DNA of 64,000 nucleotides from NCBI GenBank assembly GCA_029959195.1, contig CP114121.1, positions 744,001-808,000 of the forward strand, in the 5' to 3' direction. Positions 33,763-46,846 of this stretch are shown in pieces. The notes under the pieces were generated by a model, which saw nothing but the letters and a program-made list of their open reading frames with translations, ran no database searches and was not told where the DNA came from. The stretch comes from Dictyophora rubrovolvata (lineage: Eukaryota > Basidiomycota > Agaricomycetes > Phallales > Phallaceae). Both the position numbers and the translations under genes were made by a program. Position 1 is the stretch's first letter, and every line of letters begins with the position of its first letter.

Positions 33763-34772
33763 AGCTGGTCACAAAAAGCAACAGAAGGAGAGGAGCAGAG
33801 GTTTTGGGTTGAATGTGAAGCCATTAAAGGGATAATATATGAAAAAAAAACTCGGTGGGCCACGCCAGCTAAAATTTTTTACAGTCCTCTTTTAGTGTTA
33901 CTTCTAGGTGCCGAATCCCGAATGGATCTCTTCATGCTAGATGGTTCCGATAAAGAATCGACAGTCTGACAATTACATATTCAGGGCTCTTGTTCCGGTT
34001 CAGGGTTAGACATTTTAAAGTACATACTTAGCATTCAACGCCGATAAAGAAGCTTCCTTTGCAGTAAGTGTACAATGTATTTCTGTCCTTTTCTTCGTCA
34101 GATGTATTTGCAAAACGATTAAATGATATTATCCGGAAATTCACGAGCATGTCTTTATACGCCTTTCTGAAGCCAATAGCGGTAAAAATAAGTTCCGGGA
34201 GTAAAAAAGCAGTGCATGGAAAGAGAAATCTGAAAGGGCTGTGATCGCAGTGGTACAGCGCAGGTGACTAGTGACTAGTGACTGGTGACCGTGACACCCC
34301 GCTAACCTCTTTGCACTCGCTTTCACAATTAAGATCTCAGGCTGTTCTGGCCAACCTGGACGATAACATTAAAGCCGCAAGCAGGGTTGCTGCAGATTTC
34401 GTCTCAAATTCCCTTTACGGGAACAAGCTTCTCCCAAAGTTCTCATTACATATAATAGGGACGAATATGGATCGTGTCAGGACTCGGAGCCAAATAAACA
34501 GATGTGATAAAATTGAAGAAGGGGTTCTTTTTGTTGTTCTCGATGCGCCTAACAGCTATTTGGGGACATTTTACGCTAATTAAGAACTTTGGGCCCATCA
34601 TTTTTCTGTCCCTCGCTTATCCTGGTGACATTCAAGAGAACGGCGCTCAATTGAAAATCTGCTCGTATTCCTCCTCGATCGCACTTGCAAATTTGGGGCC
34701 AAGAAGTTTCTCGTTAGAAGTGACTCCGCAGTGGCTCATGGGAGAAAAAAAAATCTACATTTGACATTCATT
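33763..34772. other. Intergenic 1 kb
   Basis: Holds the promoter of DUF6534 gene A and the 3' flank of the Smr gene. A short tandem array of gtgacta-type repeats lies at about 34264-34290. No supported gene. Confidence 0.45.
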
Positions 34773-36727
34773 TCACATCATATTGATAATGAGCATTCCA
34801 GGATTGCCAACGGATTCGTACACCCCCATCTTTTGGCTTTGGAAAGATCGTTTAAAGTTCGATGAAATTTGTTATAACAAGGAGGACTTACGCTTCAAAC
34901 ATTGATTTTATGAAAGGCTTCAAAACCGGTTTTCCGTCCGCGGAATGTATTTCTCGTCCTACAATTACATGAAGCTGGTGTCCACCTCTCAGTTGAACTT
35001 CTCGTAAAGCCTTTTCAACTGCTTTTAGCGCCTCCTCCTTTCTTAGCAGATGGACGTCAATCTTCGATGTTCCTGGTCTATTCCTCGCTAAAAAAAAAAG
35101 TAGTTCAATAACCATTGCATGTATGGGAATATATCAAAGACAACATACCCCGAAAAAAGAGTTTTGCTGCTTTCTCGTCCTCACGATCTGCTTCTTTTGC
35201 ATATTCCCGCACTACACATTTTATTCGGAATGCCTCAGCTGAACGTCGGTTGTTTAAAGCATTTTTTCTCTTTTCTCCTAGCGCCGTCACTTTCCGCTTA
35301 GCCTCGAGGCCTTTTCTACGATGCTCTTCAGCGCGTTGGTCAATCGCCCTAATGCTTCCCTCTAATTCTGAAAGGCCGATGGTCGTGGAACTGGTGGTCT
35401 CTGTGGGTTCGTACACGAGCAGGTCTTTCAAATATCTCCCATGCCTTCGCAATTCGCTCCTATCGTAGCTATCCTCTTGTGGTTCGCCCGGAATGACTTC
35501 AATTTGCTCAGCTAACTCAGTCCCATCTACGGCCGACACGAACTTTTCAACTCGAACATAAGTTTGGGAAATATAGTCTGGTGGAATTAAATTCGGCCTC
35601 AATTCAACCGGCTTTGCAGCTCGATTTTGAGCTGCATTGAAAAGAACGAGTGCATTACCATCAACGTCATTGTCTGACAAAGACTCTTCTGCAACACTGA
35701 GGTCATCGCCCATGTTCTCGACTGCTGCTGGCGATAGATCCTGATAAAAGTTAAACTGCTCTTCGACATCCAAGTCCAACGAAGCCTTTGCAGTTGAACT
35801 CGACGCTCCCGATTGGACAGTTGTCCGGGCAAGGGTATAATCCGAATCCGTGTCCGAATCAGAACATGCCGACTCAGCTGGAGTATGAAACGATAAATTC
35901 TCGTCCGAAAGTACTGTTTTGTGCCTGTCCAGTCCATCGTCCGAATATTTTGGAGATTGCGCGATCCTCCGAATATTATTTTTTGTGAGGGGAAGCAGAA
36001 ATACGGGAGTTTGTAGTACTTCCACTGGTGCAACATCTCGCATATTCGGATTTTTGCTATTTCCGGAAATCGCCGCCTTCTTGCTTTCACCCGATAATTT
36101 CGCAGTTTCTTCGTAAGTCGGTGTTGGATGACGATGAGTGGCTGTGTCGACAAACTTAACATGTGAAGACCCAACTCGTGGTCTGTGTTTGTGCCGCAGC
36201 TGCGTGGCCTCGGATGGATAGACCTTGACGCGCTCGGAATTGCCTTGGGACTGAAAAACGCCTACATTACTGTGTCGTGGTCGGTGGCGTTTCTGATTGA
36301 TCACAGCCGCCGTGTCCGCGTTATCCTTTTTTAACTGTGACGACGACTGTGTGCTTCGCCGTTCATGACAGTCTGAATAGTGATATTCGCCATTGTTCTG
36401 AGATGACTGTAATACAAATGAAGTTGTCCATCCTATGTAAGGAAATATCCCCCAAATGATATGTTCAGCGAGCAGGACGTCGAAGAGGGCGTATAGCGAG
36501 AGGAGTATGAAAACTGTTGTAATCCTTGGATCGTCGATTCGATGACGTCGTCTGCCGTGTCTGGGCAAGAGGGTCGGAGTTGCCGCAAAATAGACTGCTA
36601 TGCCAGCAAGCAGACCTGAAACGGCGCGAATGATGATGTCGTATTCATATGTGAGCGAGGAAATGATTATGCGAGCGCATGTCAGACATAATAATATGCC
36701 TGCTGTCGTTAACGTTGTTAAAGACAT
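34773..36727 (-). CDS. Membrane-anchored Smr domain protein
   Basis: Three exons on the minus strand (36727-35149, 35087-34892, 34836-34773) give about 610 residues. The N-terminus has three to four hydrophobic segments (TTAGILLCLTCARIIISSL, AVSGLLAGIAVYFAATPTLL, FILLSLYALFDVLLAEHIIW). A long, charged, Ser-rich middle of about 350 residues follows, then a DUF1771-like helix with Arg/Lys/Glu (QRAEEHRRKGLEAKRKV, REYAKEADREDEKAAKLFF). The C-terminal Smr domain reads IDVHLLRKEEALKAVEKAL, HQLHVIVGREIHSADGKPVL and NPGMLIINMM. Smr domains are RNA- or DNA-binding nucleases in several proteins. The usual DLHG is DVHLL here, keeping Asp and His. The last exon was found by splicing at GAAGC|gtaagt; reading on would end the domain early. 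A membrane-tethered nucleic-acid-binding role is inference. Confidence 0.8.
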
Positions 36728-39700
36728 TCATGGAGTCTGGTTGACTGTGTTGAGTTAGGGTTTAGCGTGTAGTATGGGGAAGCGAAAGCCGCGCGGCCAT
36801 TGGCCACTGGTAGTGGTTGTCAACTTGTTTGTTCTCTTGCGCCTCGAGGTGGACCTACGAAGATCTACAAAATAGGAAATTTTTCTTATTGTTTACGTGG
36901 GAGGTAAGTAGATGTACATCTACAAAACGAATTCTTCTGTAAAAAAGACTTCAAGCATCCCTAACTTGCAGAGACTCCGAGTTGTATTCAGTACTGTCGT
37001 ATGTCTCGTCGGTATGATAATCGTCTTCAGCGGCCGATGGATTTTCGGAAGAGGACTGAGCGGGGCGATTAACAAGTCCTCAAGAACAGTCTTTAAATTA
37101 TAATTTGGTGGCGTGGATTCGTGGATGATTTTTCCTTATCTGACCATGCGGAACAAAGCGGATTTGGGGCAAGTATAGATCATCCAATAGAGTTCGATTT
37201 GAAAATCTTGCCACTGAATTTAGTATGGTTTAGCACTCGTCGCACATGATGCATAATGATGGACAACAGTGCCCTGAAATGCAACATTCACTGGCAATGT
37301 CCACAATTCACAAATTGGCTAGACTCTTTCAGTGTGACTGGTTAGAATCTGGTCATAATATATGTATCTAAAGGACAATTTAACTCTTCCGGATTTTAGG
37401 GCACATCATACCAACTTGAAGAATACCGTAATCCTCGTGCTCAAGTTCGCAAGTGTGCCACGAAAAGGTAAAACACCGACATAAAAACTTTTTTAATGCC
37501 TCATATCACCATTCCGAGGGCCAATGCAAGCATATCGTCCGGGTAAAATATCTTATCACATTTTGTAATTCAAAAGCCTCATTCTCTTCCATTTTTAAAG
37601 GTGAATTGATCTGGCATTCTTTTTTCCCAAACTATCTTCCCCTTCCTCCAAAGTATGTAATCTGACTTTCCATTGCTGAATTCTCATGGTAATTCTATTC
37701 GATCTATATATGGATCCTAGGATGATAGCCTGCTGCATGGCTGACAGGCGTGGATATAATATCAAAAAATATCCCTTTCATATATCCAAGGCTGGCATGA
37801 ATACTAGCAATAATACGGATTTTTCTCTTAATCGCGTGTTCAACATTTGAAATTTTACGTGCTCCGAGAGGATTCTGCATATTTCTGGAGGGGCCCGAGC
37901 CATGGCCCATGGGCCATGGTGTCCACCCGTGAGACGCAAGTTTGCCCTACGCCCATAACTACACTTTGACACACGAGGCAAACGTTTCATATGCATAACA
38001 TATATATCCTTAGTAGGTATATGTGGCACCGTTGCATTTTCATTTGTCAATGTGGTTATAGAATCAGAGCCTCACGATTCCGACATGAGCCGTAAACGGA
38101 AAGTGTGGGCCGGTGTGTAATAGTGTATTCTTTCACCTTAAACTTCTGTCTCATGTTTGAGTCGTTTTTATATTAGCTGAAATAATTGATATTGAATGTG
38201 CTTTCCGGTAGGGCTCATCAAACTCCACCGCAACGCCGGTCCACGCCATCAGACCGGCATTTTGTACCTTGGTTGTCGAATTTTCCAGTCAAGCTCCATA
38301 GCTTTTATGTTCGATTCGGCGGATATGACCTAGTTTGATGATCATACCCGCCTAACGATTTGAGTTGAACTCATCGCAGCATTCAAGATGAGCTGAATTA
38401 GTAGCTCAAAAGATCATGAGCTCAAGATTTAATTAACGACGTTCTATTAAGTTGGTCAGATCTCTTTCCCCAAAGAGCCAATATTTATATCGTTGCTGAT
38501 AGAAAATCATCAAAAGTGCATTGTTGACATGTTTATACAACGGTGAGATATTTCGTCGGTAGTCACCCTAATCATTAATCACAACCCCCCGATGCAAGAG
38601 GCTCATCCTTTACTTTTTGTACTGCCATGCCAAGCCGCGAGATTGCTGGATGAAACTAAAGACTCGATTAAGGAAGATCTTGTTTATAGGGAAAGAATAT
38701 TCAATTTATTATTGTTGCCTGACGACTCAAATTAACCCTATATCCAAGGGGAATGGTTTCAATGGCGACAAACCTTGGTCAGTTCTACACTACTTCATTA
38801 CAATAATGCACTATCTTGAAACGACTTACATGGCCAAGGTGCTTAAACTATACCTACGATACTACAAGGCCGGCCAAATGGCAAAGGGGATGATTTTCGT
38901 GTCTTCGTGGTTCCAAACTCGAAACAAGGTATAAATATTTCATTCACCAATGATATTAAAATGGGCTTCAAGTCTCAAGTAAGAATATTGCTCTTGTTTT
39001 TTTTTGTATCCCATGATCCAGGATACCCCTATACTCTTTAGGATAAACATAGCAACTGAAACAAGTGAGAGTTCAAAAGCAGAGGAGCCGCTAACGCTTA
39101 TTTGTGATATCTTTACTTTCAGATCAAATTGCAGTCTTCGGAGCCGAGATTGGTTAATAGTACAAACGGGGAATCCGTTGCGGTATCATTATGCTGCTAA
39201 ATATTAGTATGTAACCAGGATGGCCAGCTAGCTCGCTGATCGCGGGGAGAGGCCAACAGCGACGAACAGAGCAGTATGCAAACCAAATATTAAGCCATGG
39301 TCTGTACCATGTGTCGATTTTGACATCATACCGACCGTGGGGATAAAATCAGTTTCGGAAGCCTGTTGCCGGAGCCAGTCACTGAAAAGAGCGTCGTTCC
39401 TCTTCGCATCGGAAAAACGGAATTACATATGCACCAGATCATTCCGCCGAGATATGCCAGTCTGAATTTGAGGCCAAATGAGTTCTTCAACCTCCTAATT
39501 GAGCTGGTGTTGGATGCACGTCCGAGTCGCGCCCCCGTTGTCAGGTGAGTTTTTGAAGTGCGGTCACCTGAATTTTACCATATGGACATTCTTTTTTATT
39601 GATTCAGAGCCCGGAAGACAAAACAGGCCTATGTCGTACAATTTGCAAAACGAATAATCACCGCGATTAAACGCTGTTCAGGACATCAATATCAACATCA

Positions 39701-42700
39701 TATAGGGCCGGTGAGACTTTAAAAGGGGCCTATCCTATACGCAGTGTTACCCTTAACCCTAAAAAACGGACTCCATATATCTTACTTTCAGATTTATCGC
39801 ATTTTCGGAAAAGCTCTGGTTGAGCAGCAGTGTGCCAGTTTTTGCGGTTCGGACTTTTTCCTTGACGCGGGGATATTAGTACCATGAACGTAAATCTCTC
39901 TATTACATGCGAGCAATCGCCAGGATATTATATAACAGAAGCATTGCCACTTGGATTTTTGATGACGCTCATTGATGTCGTTGCGGTACCATGTGCATTA
40001 TTTTGTACAGCCTTTATAGAGCCCAGGCCCCAGGCTTGACTCGGATGAGCCTTGGCCGTATCGCATTGAACATTTCTTGAAACGCTATCAAAATGTATCG
40101 GACTCATGACTCAAGAACATTTTGAACGAGCAAGATTCGGAACTCCATAATCTGGATTCCCGTAATGTCCATCTGTAGAGATTGAAGATCGACATATGGC
40201 TTTGGTAAAGGTTCGTTCGCATAATCTTAAAATTTGAATTTGATGATGACACAATATTTCCAACGCTTTTCGCTTTCCAAATTTTAGACTCAGTCTGACG
40301 GCACCATTTACATTTTTCCAAATTTAGATTGCGAGTCTAATAGGCTATAGCTGTGAGATCCATTTGAAAAGCTGGATAGATAGATCTAACTGAGTACGTA
40401 CCTTTGGTTATTAAGCATCATACCTCTGAAGTATAATAACCCAAATTTCCAAGATCTAATCTGGTCTGATCTGACCCTAAGATCAAACTTGAATCGGTCC
40501 TCACTGAGCTCGAGTCAAGTCTTAACTACATTGAAACATTCGTAAATCTATAGCTCAAGGCGCTGCCCGGACTGGATTGAATGCTTCGAAGTTTTTCAAA
40601 GGGGGGAAAAAAATAACTGGCGCGCAGTCAATCCGGCGCATTACTTTCGAGGTGAATTTTCGGTGAGTCCGGGTAGTGCACCCTAATATGACACCGGAGT
40701 TGCCGGAACCGCATTCCAAATTGGCTGAACTAGGCAAAACATGAGATTATGATATATTTGCCACGGTGTTAAATAAAGTCAAAGCGAGTAAATGGTCGAT
40801 AGTCGATTATTTCCCATTAACGTTTGTTTTGGTATGGCAGCATAGTAGAAAGTACCGCGACGGGACCAAAGGGCTGATTTGGAATCCAGTATGTAGTCGA
40901 TCCACGCAGGATCTTCTCTCTATCAGTCTAAAACCACAAATATTGATGCCAGAAACGCCAGCAATGAATGCGTATTTGTGCGGAACTCTTGGAATGCCAT
41001 CTCACCCAGTCAAGAACTTCGAACGTTACTATTATGGATCTGATTCCGGAGGATATCACGGGGAACTATCCCGGGATTATTCTCACACTCTCAGTCCTCA
41101 ACCAATACCATAGAGATGGCTGTCAAATGAAAATCTGTAGATTTTAATCCTCTTAATTTAACGCATTCTTCTTTGGAATCAGAGCTCAATTTGCATGGCA
41201 GTGGTTTCGAAGTGGCGGAATGATCGCCCATCATGGTGTTTCGATATCAATGTGAGGACTTCTTGTTTTAAGGTAACTCTTTCTCTCAAGACCTTGAGAT
41301 GTAGTACATGCACTGAAGTATAGATTGCATATGTGCTCTGAGTCTCTAGCCGTATCAGTCCAGTTAAGGTATAATACTCGCCGATTCTGCGGGGCCGACA
41401 AACAACCGAAAGATCTCAGTTAGTTCAACTGAATGAGCATGCAGTGAAACTGACATCCCAGGCGGAGGCGATGCTTCTGGATGCTCAATTCGTGATACGA
41501 ATAAGCACCGTCAAGGACTCACCATCACATTCCCGTCAAAAACCCGTTCCTGTCAATAAGCCAGGCCAATTCATTTCTCTCCCCTCTCTCATTCTCATTC
41601 TTCCATTGCGCATGCGCATGCTCTGCGCTGAGTCGATGATCATATAAACTTTCAGATCTACCCACGGGTAGTACAAGTTTGAAGAATGTGTGCCTTATTT
41701 TGCTCATGCGTGCGTCGGCATTCTCTTGGATTACGATTAGGAAAAATATTATATCCTTCTATTAAAATAGCTGTATTTTTATACTTCATATTGACCGTTG
41801 AGGTGAGACTAATCATCAAATCATCAAAATAGGTATTCCTTACGCCCTGGCAAAGATTTGATTCCGAGTCGCATGGCTGATGAGAAAGTACAGATTAAGG
41901 TACAGCAGCACCACTCGAGTACTCACGGTGAGGTATTTTTTAAAAAGGAAAAAGCCATGGTCTCAAACGTCGCTGTATAGTACTATCGCTCCATAAATAG
42001 ATGTGTGTGGTGCTCACCCCGGATCTTTTTCCCTCCATCATTCATTTTGTTAGAACTATGTAAAAGGAATACTTCTATTCGCGCAAACTTACGTTAGCTA
42101 GTGCAAGGCATACGAGAAAATCATATCTCAACGTTTTTCAAATTCCAAAAAGTCTCATAACCTACATATCGATATGACCCGGTCAACGAAGTGTGTACAT
42201 GTATGCTGGGAAAAATGATACTGTCCGGGGTAGTGACGCGCTGTGTACTAACGGCCACGCTGACGATAGGTTTATTTAGGGTGACATCGTATCAATCAGT
42301 TCAGAGTCCTAAGCGCACGGTATTTATATATATACATGTCTTTGCGCTTACTAGTATGAGCTACTAACCCACTCTTTCTGGAGGCTACAATTTGTACAAG
42401 AATTGACCGAATTACTAATAGCTTTTTGATCCCCTCCTCTTCAACCAGGTCACATACATAATTTGCTCTGGGTTCTTCGAAATGCACGTAATATTAGTTA
42501 CCACATACGGACGACGTCACTTCCTCCCAAAAGAGTTAAATCTCGGGTTTATCTGTGGAGCCAAAATGCTGCCCGTTTCCATTTGTGAACTCGTTTATAT
42601 ACCATACACATGCATATCATATATATTGCATTACATTCAACGTCCTGATTGGGGAATGACAGCTTTAGGAATTGTATTGAATATAAATACTGTACAAGTT

Positions 42701-43244
42701 ATACATCCGGATGAGCCAGTTCAATGTTCCTCCTCTCTTTTAGCCTTCCCTTTCAACACCCAAATTAATTATGAATTGGGCAGATCCATCTGGCCCTCGC
42801 TGGCACTGGCAGAAATCCTCCGATGCGCTGAGGCTCGACGTTCCCTTTATACGCCTCAAGCGCTCGTGAGGCACACTTTGACACACTTTTGACCTGAGTT
42901 TTGCCCGATTTAGACACTGACCTGATCGATCCCCGATCTAAACGCTTAAGTAAGAATTCCCTCAAAATGATTCCGATTACGTTCCGGCCAGAGTAAGGGA
43001 AGCGAACTCTTAGGTGGTACAAAGGCCGCCAAGAACAAACTAGTATTCAATGTCTCCGCCTCTTTCTATATATATATAAAGGAATAATCTGAACTGAAAA
43101 AGAAAAACGTTGATATCACAAATATAAAGCGGAGACTATACAATGTAAAAGATGAATAGGATGGATGTGAAAAAAAAGGAAAATACTATGTATATGAAAG
43201 GGTCGAGAAAGGAACAATGGATGAAGCACAACAGTATCAATGTA
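36728..43244. other. Long gene-free stretch, about 6.5 kb
   Basis: Apart from the Smr promoter at the left end I find no gene, no splice path to a known family, no long terminal repeat and no tRNA. Open frames here are short (below 140 residues) and of odd composition. It includes AT-rich tracts and phrases that recur, such as actttgacacac at about 37965 and 42870. A weak inverted pair catcaaact/agtttgatg lies near 38220 and 38330. Most likely decayed mobile-element sequence, but that is inference. Confidence 0.4.
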
Positions 43245-43907
43245 TCAATGAAGTGTAAAAATAAAAACTATTAACGCGAATGAAAGCGATAGGAACACAA
43301 AGACATTACAAGGTAATCGGAAGAGGGTGGCTCCGCTTTCTTTTGAAGGGACCGTCGAGACAAAGAGACTACACGCATGTCTTTGCGACGCCCCGAGAAA
43401 AAGACTGAAATCCGGGTAATTGATGGACGTGGTATAGTAATTATGCCATGAAAAACCAAAATGCGAGTGGTTGTGCAAGGAGCCAACAGTAAAAGGTGAA
43501 AAAAAGAGCCCAAAAACCAAATATGCACGGAAGAAGAGGATGTCAGTTGAAGTGAAACCAGACGGAAATAAGTTGTATAGTGCAACAGAGCAAGGATCCA
43601 GAGCAGCCGAAAAAGAGAAAAAGAAAGGAAAAAAAAACAAGAGGGGATGCACAAGAAGGAAACCAATCCAGGAGCCGACAAGAGGATCCGGAGAGAGTAA
43701 GGAAGAACACCAAGACGGTAGGAGGACTGGAATACGCCGTGTATGTATGTATAACGATGATGGTGGTGAAGAAGCTTCGGTATTGATAGCAGTCGGTATA
43801 CCGAATGGCGCATTGGTAGGTAGTAGTATCCTAGACAAGGTCCAAAAGGGAGAAAAAAGGTAATACGTGAGATAAATAGGGCTATGTATATATAGTACAA
43901 CTGCCAT
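43245..43907 (-). other. Purine/pyrimidine-skewed block with overlapping long frames
   Basis: About 660 bases in which the plus strand is strongly purine-rich and the minus strand pyrimidine-rich. This opens two overlapping minus-strand frames of 220 and 209 residues and one plus-strand frame of 130. The putative products are low-complexity (Phe/Leu/Ser-rich or Lys/Glu-rich) and match no family. It lies downstream of the 44491-46174 gene. Probably non-coding (3' region or an unannotated transcript), not a protein gene. Confidence 0.4.
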
Positions 43908-44448
43908 GTTTGGGCACTGCGACGAGTGTCAGTCAGCGTGGTTTGAAAGTCATTTCGTGACCATGTTTTGTTGAAAGAGCGCGCTTGCAGGAGTGTCTTA
44001 TCTAAATGAAACTGCGGGTGGTAGAGCTATTTGTCTGTTGTAGCCAAAAACACCGGACAGCATGCTAGCGATGCGCAGGATGTGGAGGTCTTGATTAGTA
44101 GGTGCTTCATCCTGAGCTCCAATGGATCCCGATTCAGATAAAGTATGTCTTCATGTAATCAATGAAGATAGAAAACTCCATGCAAAATGAGGTAGCGCTT
44201 CCAACGAAACCGGTAAAGAATAGTAGCCACATTGACAGCAAAAAAAGAAAACAGAAGTCCCAAATTTTTGACAAGTGATGTTTAGCGTTTGAGTCAACGA
44301 GATGGTGTCGATGATAACCAATGACCGATGACAGATAATCTCAACCAAGAAATGTAACCAATCCTCCCGATAATCCGCAAGGTTTTGTTCCTGTCCGATT
44401 ATAGTGATGATGGTTGAGAGGAGCGATGAAGTATCGACCGGGTGAAAA

Positions 44449-44480
44449 CAAGATGATGATAATGATGATGATGATGATGT
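44449..44480. repeat. Trinucleotide microsatellite (gat)n
   Basis: gatgatgataatgatgatgatgatgatg-type run just after the stop codon of the 44491-46174 gene, in its 3' flank. Confidence 0.9.
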
Positions 44481-44490
44481 TTATATAGCA

Positions 44491-46174
44491 CTACCGTGCT
44501 GTTTCCTTGCGATAAAGACCTGCCATACCACGATAGCCCGCCGAAAATGCCACTTCCCGGATCATAGCACGACCCAGTAGTAGAACCCAAACCAAACCGT
44601 CCGCGCCTTGAGTCACCAACGGACTGGGCCACATAAGTGGACCTTCCCCAGGACTAGGCGTATAATCAAGATTGCTCGCCCCATCAGGTCTCGAGCACTC
44701 GTCCTGATCAAAATCAACTTCGTACTCTTCATCATACCGCAGCTGACATGTCAAGATCCGTGCATACGTTTTCGGGAAACATCGTGCAATAACGGGTAGA
44801 TTGAAGTACACCGAAGCAATGCCTACATTCCGTGCTGATCGTTGATGATAATTTAATAGTGTTTGGACTGCATCGTAGTATTCTTTCGGGATGATCATGG
44901 TTTGGGTTGACGACGATGAAGCTACATTGGGAGCAGCGTGTGATGGTCCCGCCCGTGATGATGCTATAGTTGGTGGAGTAGGATTAACCAGAGCGGGCGA
45001 ATTATTGGGAGCCGAATGCTGCGATGATCCTCCAAGAGATGTAGCGGGAGAGACAGCAGGAGTTGGGTCAGGTGCTTGAGGTGGCTTATTGGCCCTTTCA
45101 ATTTCACCTGTCTTTTTGGACAGGATGAATTGCGTGCCTCCACATTTCCGAGCGTAAACGTAGCCTTCAATCATACGACTGTTCGGAGCAAGATTAGCGA
45201 AATCAAGTTATGGAAGGAAAAACAGAAGTGGCCCAAAGACCAATAAGAAATCGCACATTAGACCGAGGAATGCCCGTTGGGCATCACCTCTCGTTTCCGC
45301 GCTTTCCCATTTGCTTCTAACCCATTGTAAGTATGGATCTAAGGAATCCCAAAGGGACTGTCGACATCGTCCTTCTTCCATATCTTTACACCATATACTG
45401 TAAGTGAAATTGAGTAGACCATCGACAGCTTCAACCCGGGAGATGAGCGATAAATGTGATAGCTGGGTAGGGTTTGTTCGAGACTTTTCGGACTCTGAGA
45501 CTACTCGCATTCGCTCTTCTGCCGACGCTTTGAGTAGTTTACCGTAGCTCATATATCGATCGCAGAAGCGGGCGAATTCCGCGGCGCTGGGTTTACCCCT
45601 GCGGTGTGAGAATGATGATGTTTCCGGGGCTGCTCCTGGAGTTGGAGCAGTTGCGAGAACTTGGACAGGAGGCAAAGGGGGTACCGTGGATGTAGAAGTG
45701 GAAGGAAGCGGCGCAACTTCTTCTTTATGTATTGGTATCGACTGGGGTGGTATGTGTGGTGAACGGGAATCCGATGACGGTTGATGTACATCAGTTTGTT
45801 GTAGAGAAGTCCTGGGACGCTTTGCAGGAGGTTGTTGTTCTGAGGAGTCGGCGGCTTGAGAGTGTAATTTACGGCGTCCTGAGAGTGATGGCGCAGGTGA
45901 GGCGCTTCGAGAAGGGGGAGACGGCGCCGGTAACAGCGTCGGTAAAGCAATGACAGCTTTTAGTATCTAAATTATCATAGAAAATATCAGAATATGAAAG
46001 ATTTTTATTGAATTTTGAAGCGTCGGGGAAATGGCAGAAATCTGAAGCTCATACCTCTAAGTTTTGCTCTAACTGAGCACGCGTGAGGCTGAGGCGAGGA
46101 GGAAAGAAGGAAAGTCAGCGAGGAGTCAATAGATACTGTCGAAACAAGTGAGCTCACCGTCTTTTCCGTGCCAT
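44491..46174 (-). CDS. Nuclear protein of unknown function, AF4 C-terminal-like helical domain
   Basis: From ATG 46172-46174 exons join to MARKRRLTRAQLEQNLEILK and AVIALPTLLPAPSPPSRS. A disordered region follows, with a likely nuclear localisation signal PPAKRPRT. A helical domain then reads SAAEFARFCDRYMSYGKLLK, ISRVEAVDGLLNFTYSIWC, SLWDSLDPYLQWVRSKWESA and, after an intron around 45185-45255, RMIEGYVYARKCGG. A Pro/Ser linker precedes EYYDAVQTLLNYHQRSARNV and the acidic C-terminus; stop 44491-44493. The order of helices (tetratricopeptide-like, long disordered insert, final helical pair) resembles the C-terminal homology domain of AF4/FMR2 transcription elongation scaffolds. That link rests on layout and a few residues only. 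I do not otherwise recognise the family. Confidence 0.7.
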
Positions 46175-46846
46175 GGAACGAGGAACGGACATTTGGAGAA
46201 GAAGGAGGAGATGGGTGGAAGAGAAAACAGCAGGGACAACACAGGCTCTGGTGCCGAAGACAAGGTGTTTATGTCATCACATGTTGTCTCCTTTGATCCA
46301 GGAAGATCTCAGGATACTTCGCCACATCACCACCATGAATCCTGGGATAGTTGTGTGTATCTGGGGATTCCTCCGCTCATTTTTCTCCAGATTTTGCTGT
46401 ACACCACAGTAAATTATATATATGTTGGAGGATAATTGTACAGACATTGCTACTTAGCCACCCGGGTACGTTGCCTCCCCCCTAGTTTTACCAATAACCA
46501 GTGGACAGCATGCACAAGAGTGCCCAATCCCTGCACGTCTAATTATTGTTTTGTTCCGGCTCCCACCTTATTATTCATTATTGCCATGCTTATGTGCTTT
46601 CCCCCCTGAAAGGTATTGGTATGGCGGAACTATTCAATTGTAGAGGGATAGTACAATCGGTTTTTGCCTTTTTTCAGACTATTGTATATATAGCATAAGA
46701 GAGCATGGTAGTGAATGGATACTTCAATCTGCATAGAACATATGTATGTAGGTATGTATAGAGTTCCATCATACGCAAAACAGACATCCAAGGCGCTCCG
46801 GAACACGCTTGTAGGCGATTCCCATCCCTCCTTTTTTCTCGGCCGT
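46175..46846. other. Intergenic between AF4-like gene and RPS5
   Basis: Promoter of the 44491-46174 gene and 3' flank of RPS5; no other supported gene. Confidence 0.45.

Noticed and set aside
36912-37103. 63-residue single-span membrane protein divergent from the Smr gene
   Set aside because: Short, no homology recognised, and it lies in the Smr upstream region; chance frame likely.
38216-38345. 130-bp MITE with catcaaact/agtttgatg ends
   Set aside because: The inverted match is only about 10 bases and no target duplication is evident.
40766-41113. 115-residue plus-strand gene
   Set aside because: No recognisable domain and flanked by featureless sequence; not supported.
42482-42892. 136-residue plus-strand gene
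   Set aside because: No domain, no promoter-like or splice context, odd composition; most likely chance.
43271-43900. Membrane protein of about 210 residues
   Set aside because: Hydrophobicity comes from a pyrimidine-rich strand; a second frame of similar length overlaps it and neither resembles a family.
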